From NCBI GenBank assembly GCA_007118195.1, contig SKSA01000135.1, positions 1 through 19,507 of the forward strand: a stretch of 19,507 bases of DNA, given 5' to 3'. Under the pieces are notes generated by a model. That model did no database searches and was not told the DNA's origin. It worked only from the letters and a program-made list of their open reading frames with translations. The position numbers and the translations under genes are program-made. Each line of letters opens with the position of its first letter. Position 1 is the first letter of the stretch. Below are positions 15,544 to 19,507 of the stretch, one piece after another. The DNA comes from Anaerobacillus sp. (GTDB lineage Bacteria; Bacillota; Bacilli; Bacillales; Anaerobacillaceae).

Positions 15544-16326
15544 TTACTTCTCCCTCCATCTATCTAACAGGTGTTGAATTTCTGGCAATTTATTTCGCGC
15601 TGCCTCTTCACCGTGCTGAATGATCATATCAACATTTTTAAACGCAGTGGAACTATATTGATTAATCATTGGTTTTATCATAACATCGGTCTCTATTTCT
15701 CGAAAGCGAATCATTTCACGTTCCATTATATCCATACTTTGCATGATTACATCAAAAATAGAGGTTATTTTTGGCTCTACTTCAAAAAACGATACATCAA
15801 CGGCAATAATTATGTCCGCATTTAATTTTTTAACCTCTGTTACTGGAACGCGGTCAATTACTGCTCCATCAACTAAAAGCTTTCCCCCATTTTTTTCTGG
15901 AACAAATATCCCCGGAATTGAAATACTCGCCCTAACCGCAGAGGCTATATCCCCCTTGCGAAAAACAACTTTTTCACCTTTTAACAAATCCGTAGCCACT
16001 ATCGATAAATCCACCTTTAAATCTTCAATATTTTGACCCTTTGTTAGCATTCTAATTAGCTGTTTTATTTTCTCTCCTGAGATTAAACCCATTTTTGGGA
16101 CCGTAAAATCTAAAAAATATTTCCTTTGAAAATGTAAAGCCATTTTTGCCATTTGGCCAGGAGTATAGTCACAACCATAAAACGCACCAACAAGAGCTCC
16201 CATACTACTTCCAGCAATACAATGTATCGGTATATTCGCTTCCTCTAGCACTTTTATGACACCAATATGAGCAAAGCCCCTCGCGCCACCAGACCCTAGT
16301 GCTAAACCAATCTTTGGCTTTGTCAT
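15544..16326 (-). CDS. ylbK: Patatin-like phospholipase family protein YlbK
   Basis: A 260-residue patatin-fold serine hydrolase, presumed lipid acyl hydrolase; the natural substrate is unknown. Motifs are the oxyanion-hole loop GSGGARGFAHIG near the start, the nucleophile elbow GSSMG (serine about residue 41 of this start) and the dyad aspartate in VDGA (Asp about 153). A TTG at 16341 is in frame, but it overlaps GGAGG; ATG 16326 has that site at correct spacing and gives MTKPKIGLALG. It forms a coupled pair with ylbL and diverges from ylbJ, and a palindromic repeat starts about 34 bp upstream of its ATG. Confidence 0.92.
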   Translation of the reverse strand: MTKPKIGLALGSGGARGFAHIGVIKVLEEANIPIHCIAGSSMGALVGAFYGCDYTPGQMAKMALHFQRKYFLDFTVPKMGLISGEKIKQLIRMLTKGQNIEDLKVDLSIVATDLLKGEKVVFRKGDIASAVRASISIPGIFVPEKNGGKLLVDGAVIDRVPVTEVKKLNADIIIAVDVSFFEVEPKITSIFDVIMQSMDIMEREMIRFREIETDVMIKPMINQYSSTAFKNVDMIIQHGEEAARNKLPEIQHLLDRWREK

Positions 16327-16363
16327 AACTTTTTCCTCCAATCTATTCCTAGATAAACTACGT

Positions 16364-16481
16364 TAATGAATTTCACAATTCATTATTCTCGTCATTAAGT
16401 ATCTATATGTAGTTGCGTAAAACCGTTCGCAACTACATATAGTTTGATATGACTTGATTTAGGTTATTATGAAATTCACTC
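16364..16481. repeat. Palindromic dispersed element, copy 2
   Basis: About 118 bp between divergent ylbK and ylbJ, similar to copy 1 along its length. The central stem is a perfect 15 bp (16403-16417 with 16428-16442) around a 10-nt loop. The terminal inverted repeats are TGAATTTCA and TGAAATTCA. It is flanked by the direct repeat ACGT (16360-16363 and 16482-16485). Confidence 0.82.
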
Positions 16482-16585
16482 ACGTAACATCTTCTTAAAA
16501 TCATATGGTCTAAATTACTCTTGTATACGTATATTGAATAATAGGACATGTTTGATTGTACAACTATTCAAGGGAGGCTAGGCCA

Positions 16586-17806
16586 TTGAACGCCTCAAAG
16601 CTAAAAACAATTACCCTCGCCATGAGCGCTACCATTTTAGCTCTTTCCTTAATGGTTTTTCCAAAGGAATCCTTTGAAGCGTCTATGCGCGGGCTTACGA
16701 TGTGGTGGGAAGTCGTTTTCCCGTCACTTTTACCATTTTTTATTGTTTCAGAGTTTTTGATCGGGTTTGGGGTAGTCTCTTTCCTCGGAAGTCTATTAGA
16801 ACCACTAATGCGCCCTCTTTTTCGTGTACCAGGAGTCGGTGGCTTTGTTTGGGCAATGGGGCTAGCTTCAGGGTACCCCGCTGGTGCAAAACTTACAGCA
16901 AGACTTCGACAGGAAAACAAACTAACTAAATTCGAAGCGGAAAGACTTGTTTCATTTACCAATTCATCAAACCCTTTATTTATTTTCGGCGCAATTGCCG
17001 TCGGTTTTTTTCATAATCCAGCTTTAGGAATTGTATTAGCGTTATCTCACTATTTAGGTAATTTTTGTGTAGGTTTATTAATGAGATTTCACGGTTGTAC
17101 GAAAGAAAAAAAACCAACAAAAGATAAAAATAATCAACTTTCAATCAGAGCGGCACTTCACTTACTTCACCAAGAACGTCTAAAAGACGGAAGACCTATC
17201 GGTAAAATTTTAGGTGATGCCGTTCAATCTTCAGTGAATACACTTTTAATGATTGGCGGATTTATTATTTTATTTTCTGTCCTTAATCGTTTACTCTCTT
17301 TGTTAGACATAACAACGTTCTTATCTTTATTTATTACAATTGTTTTCGCTTTTCTTCAACTTCCTAATGAATTAAGTTTACCGTTTATATCCGGATTGTT
17401 CGAAATCACGCTAGGTAGTCAAATGGCTAGCCAAACAAGTTCAGCAACGCTATTCCAACAAGTAATAGTAACTAGTTTCATCTTGGCTTTTAGTGGCTTT
17501 TCAGTGCAAGCACAAGTTGCGAGCATTTTAGCAGAGACGGATATACGCTTTAAACCTTTTTTTATCGCAAGATTTTTCCATGGTACATTCGCTGCATTTT
17601 TCACAGTTATTTTTTGGAAACCTTTATACGTAAATCAACAAATGTTAGAAAAAGGCAGTAATACAATCCCTGTTTTTTTACAAAATGATACTTACTCTTT
17701 ATTTTATAAAGGTTGGGATAGCGTTCTTCAATATGGATCAATATTTACTTTAATATTCTTAATGATTTATGTAGTATTGACCTTCAAAAAAATTCCAAGG
17801 GTTTAA
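16586..17806 (+). CDS. ylbJ: Sporulation integral membrane protein YlbJ
   Basis: A polytopic membrane protein of 406 residues with about eight hydrophobic helices and nucleoside-recognition (Gate)-type segments such as WEVVFPSLLPFFIVSEFL and GLASGYPAGAKL. In B. subtilis ylbJ is sigma-E dependent and needed for normal heat-resistant spores; the transported substrate is unknown. The start is TTG at 16586, 8 nt after GGGAGG; an upstream in-frame TTG at 16556 has no such site. A partial sigma-E-like match (ATAT near 16503, ATAC near 16525) has too long a spacer to call. It diverges from ylbK and converges on coaD. Confidence 0.92.
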   Translation: MNASKLKTITLAMSATILALSLMVFPKESFEASMRGLTMWWEVVFPSLLPFFIVSEFLIGFGVVSFLGSLLEPLMRPLFRVPGVGGFVWAMGLASGYPAGAKLTARLRQENKLTKFEAERLVSFTNSSNPLFIFGAIAVGFFHNPALGIVLALSHYLGNFCVGLLMRFHGCTKEKKPTKDKNNQLSIRAALHLLHQERLKDGRPIGKILGDAVQSSVNTLLMIGGFIILFSVLNRLLSLLDITTFLSLFITIVFAFLQLPNELSLPFISGLFEITLGSQMASQTSSATLFQQVIVTSFILAFSGFSVQAQVASILAETDIRFKPFFIARFFHGTFAAFFTVIFWKPLYVNQQMLEKGSNTIPVFLQNDTYSLFYKGWDSVLQYGSIFTLIFLMIYVVLTFKKIPRV

Positions 17807-17870
17807 TTGTATTAGACTTATTTCAATTTGGCTGTTTTCAAAGGTTTTTGTTACTTTTTGGACCTATTAA

Positions 17871-17928
17871 AAATAAATGAGCTTATAGAGACAAATTCAT
17901 TAGTTTTATCTCTATGCTCATTTATTTT
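17871..17928. terminator. Bidirectional terminator between ylbJ and coaD
   Basis: A 12-bp stem (17871-17882 with 17916-17927), a small internal loop, then TAGAGA/TCTCTA, closing on an 18-nt loop. A-rich and T-rich flanks on the two sides suit both ylbJ and, further off, coaD. Confidence 0.85.
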
Positions 17929-18027
17929 CAAAAGCTTTACTAAAAAAGCCCAATATTTGCTTGTTCAAACATTTTCATATGTAGAAATCTGTTAAGGTGA
18001 CAACTTTTTTTAGTTCATCACTTTAAA

Positions 18028-18540
<513 letters not shown>

Positions 18541-18541
18541 T

Positions 18542-18618
18542 TAGTTTTGAATTTTGAGTTTTGAGTTTGTTTAGTATAGCTTCGTAGCTAAACCCTAGTA
18601 ACTCATAACTCTTAACTA
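18542..18618. repeat. Heptamer-phased inverted repeat, copy C
   Basis: TAGT/GAAT/GAGT/GAGT at 18542, 18549, 18556 and 18563, and ACTC/ACTC/ACTA at 18601, 18608 and 18615, all on 7-bp spacing. The arms surround a small core hairpin TAGCT/AGCTA (18577-18590). The right arm overlaps the rsmD stop codon (18612-18614). It lies in the rsmD-coaD gap, so it is probably transcribed between the two genes. Confidence 0.82.
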
Positions 18619-19163
18619 TTTTTATAAATTGAAATAGCGGTATCTCCATATTTCTCTTGTCTATAACAAGTTAAACTACCAATCATTTGATTTAATTGCA
18701 CAGAAGCATCATGCTCTGTAACAATAACCCCTTGTTTAGATAAGAGTTCATTTTCACTTATAAATACTAACTCATCCTCAAGGCGTTGCTTCGCATACGG
18801 TGGATCAAGAAAAATGACATCGAACTTCATTTCTCGTTTTGATACTGCCTTTAGAGCTCTCTTGGCATCATTACGATAAACCTCTGCTCTTTCTTCAAAT
18901 TGACAACTTTTTAAATTTTGCTGTACAATTTCAATTGCTTTATAGCTCTGGTCAACAAAAATCACTTGATTTATTCCACGACTTAATGCTTCAATACCAA
19001 GCCCTCCACTGCCAGCATAAAGGTCGAGCACTTGTCCACCTTCAAAAAAAGGACCAATAATATTAAAGATAGACTCTTTCACTTTGTCTGTCGTAGGTCT
19101 AGTCCCTACTCCAGGAACCGCTTTCAAAGGTCTCCCTTTACATGAACCAGATATCACTCTCAT
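18612..19163 (-). CDS. rsmD: 16S rRNA (guanine966-N2)-methyltransferase RsmD
   Basis: S-adenosylmethionine-dependent methylase of G966 in 16S rRNA. The 183 residues carry the cofactor loop LDLYAGSGGLGIEAL (about 46-60) and the catalytic DPPY motif (about 120-123). RPTTDKVKESIFN near residue 22 is a family hallmark. The frame opens at a GTG (19172), but the ATG at 19163 gives MRVISGS, the family start, with AAGGTGA 9 nt before it. The stop codon lies within repeat copy C. It corresponds to B. subtilis ylbH. The next expected genes upstream (ylbG, ylbF) lie beyond the window. Confidence 0.95.
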   Translation of the reverse strand: MRVISGSCKGRPLKAVPGVGTRPTTDKVKESIFNIIGPFFEGGQVLDLYAGSGGLGIEALSRGINQVIFVDQSYKAIEIVQQNLKSCQFEERAEVYRNDAKRALKAVSKREMKFDVIFLDPPYAKQRLEDELVFISENELLSKQGVIVTEHDASVQLNQMIGSLTCYRQEKYGDTAISIYKNS

Positions 19164-19328
19164 ACATTTCACTCACCTTATTTTCTTTACATTTGCCAAT
19201 ATCTTTTCCAATCCTACCATAAAAAATAAAAAATCTTAACATATTATTAATAAATCTTTAAAATTAATCGAAAATTGCAAATAAAACAGATGACGTATAT
19301 ATCATTTTTCATTGGCCATAATAAAATT

Positions 19329-19352
19329 AGCAACATGAATATTCATGTTGCT
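19329..19352. terminator. Perfect 24-bp palindrome, possible minus-strand terminator
   Basis: AGCAACATGAAT followed by its exact reverse complement. In minus-strand RNA the hairpin is followed by AATTTTATTAT, so it may end a transcript coming from beyond the window. It may instead be part of a plus-strand RNA or a protein-binding site. Confidence 0.4.
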
Positions 19353-19459
19353 GACAACCGCGGAGAAGGCTTACGTTTCCCCATAAGTTCTTCCTCCGGT
19401 TTCTCCTCTCCCATAGCCTTGAGCAAAAACAAACACTTATCGGTATTTGTTTTTGACAT
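19343..19459 (-). CDS. Possible small protein of 38 residues
   Basis: ATG at 19459 preceded by GAGGTG with a short 4-nt spacer, ending at TGA 19343-19345 inside the perfect palindrome. The product would be a charged, soluble peptide rich in Glu, Lys and Pro (it contains GEEKPEEELMGKRKPSP) with no membrane segment or known motif. The size, the short spacer, and a hairpin and terminator stem overlapping its start make it doubtful. I do not recognise it. Confidence 0.22.
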   Translation of the reverse strand: MSKTNTDKCLFLLKAMGEEKPEEELMGKRKPSPRLSAT

Positions 19460-19465
19460 TAGGCA

Positions 19466-19495
19466 CCTCGTAGGTTAGCCTACGAGGATTTTTTT
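19466..19495 (+). terminator. Rho-independent terminator on the plus strand
   Basis: A perfect 9-bp GC-rich stem CCTCGTAGG/CCTACGAGG with loop TTAG, followed by A and T7 (19489-19495). There is no T run in the minus direction, so it acts on plus-strand RNA. Confidence 0.85.
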
Positions 19496-19507
19496 ATGAG
19501 AAAAGCG

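Larger units (their letters stand above)
19298..19495 (+). ncRNA. Candidate plus-strand small RNA
   Basis: A strong plus-strand terminator (19466-19495) has no plus-strand gene in front of it. Upstream are TTGCAA (19275-19280), a 17-nt spacer and TATATC (19298-19303), each matching the sigma-A consensus at four of six positions. The enclosed 185 nt or so would fold into the hairpins at 19329-19352 and 19424-19455. The 67-codon plus-strand frame across it has no ribosome binding site and runs into the terminator stem. It could equally be a leader for a gene beyond the window. Confidence 0.3.
19164..19507. other. Right-edge gap with hairpins, no confident gene
   Basis: 344 bases upstream of rsmD. 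The left 100 are AT-rich and should contain the rsmD promoter, with several weak candidates (for example TTAAGA and TAGGAT 17 nt apart on the minus strand). The right part holds a perfect 24-bp palindrome (19329-19352), a second hairpin (19424-19433 with 19446-19455) and a plus-strand terminator. It also carries the 38-codon minus-strand ORF described separately. Confidence 0.6.

Noticed and set aside
16502..16530. Sigma-E promoter for ylbJ
   Set aside because: ATAT and ATAC elements exist, but the spacer is longer than the usual range and the rest of the -10 does not match.
19275..19478. 67-codon plus-strand frame at the right edge
   Set aside because: Begins in a promoter-like -35 box without a ribosome binding site and ends in the terminator stem.

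Overview
The window looks like a chromosomal segment of an endospore-forming, low-GC Gram-positive bacterium of the Bacillaceae. Gene content and order match the region that in Bacillus subtilis runs from ylbH to spoVD, here mostly on the minus strand. Supporting marks are the spore-specific genes (spoVD, a gerR/ylbO-like regulator, ylbJ), the bacillithiol gene bshC, strong AGGAGG-type ribosome binding sites and several TTG/GTG starts. I cannot name the species.

Layout from right to left, the direction of most transcription. 19164-19507 has no confident gene but contains several hairpins and a plus-strand terminator. rsmD and coaD follow. Plus-strand ylbJ diverges from the ylbK-ylbL pair. Plus-strand tmcAL (ylbM) converges on ylbL and diverges from ylbN-rpmF. 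Next come a crotonase-fold gene, a gerR-like regulator, plus-strand ylbP, panE overlapping a DUF3397 membrane protein gene, and bshC. The division/cell-wall cluster mraZ-rsmH-ftsL-pbpB-spoVD ends the series. The murE gene expected after spoVD is not reached in the 313 bases available.

How the genes work together: mraZ-rsmH-ftsL-pbpB build and regulate the septal peptidoglycan machine. spoVD adds the sporulation-specific transpeptidase for spore cortex and has its own sigma-E-like promoter. panE and coaD act in pantothenate/CoA synthesis and bshC in bacillithiol synthesis. rpmF, rsmD, rsmH and tmcAL serve the ribosome and tRNA. ylbL is a membrane PDZ-Lon protease.

The protein genes are orderly and well conserved. 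The less explained material lies between them. One repeat family (three copies) has arms phased at 7 bp and lies on or next to stop codons. A second family (two copies) is a palindromic element of about 119 bp whose central hairpin shows compensatory changes and whose copies are flanked by 4-bp direct repeats. A foldable sequence follows spoVD, with wobble pairs only on the transcribed strand. A possible small plus-strand RNA lies at the right edge, antisense to a 38-codon ORF. I saw no CRISPR array, rRNA, tRNA, insertion sequence or prophage.
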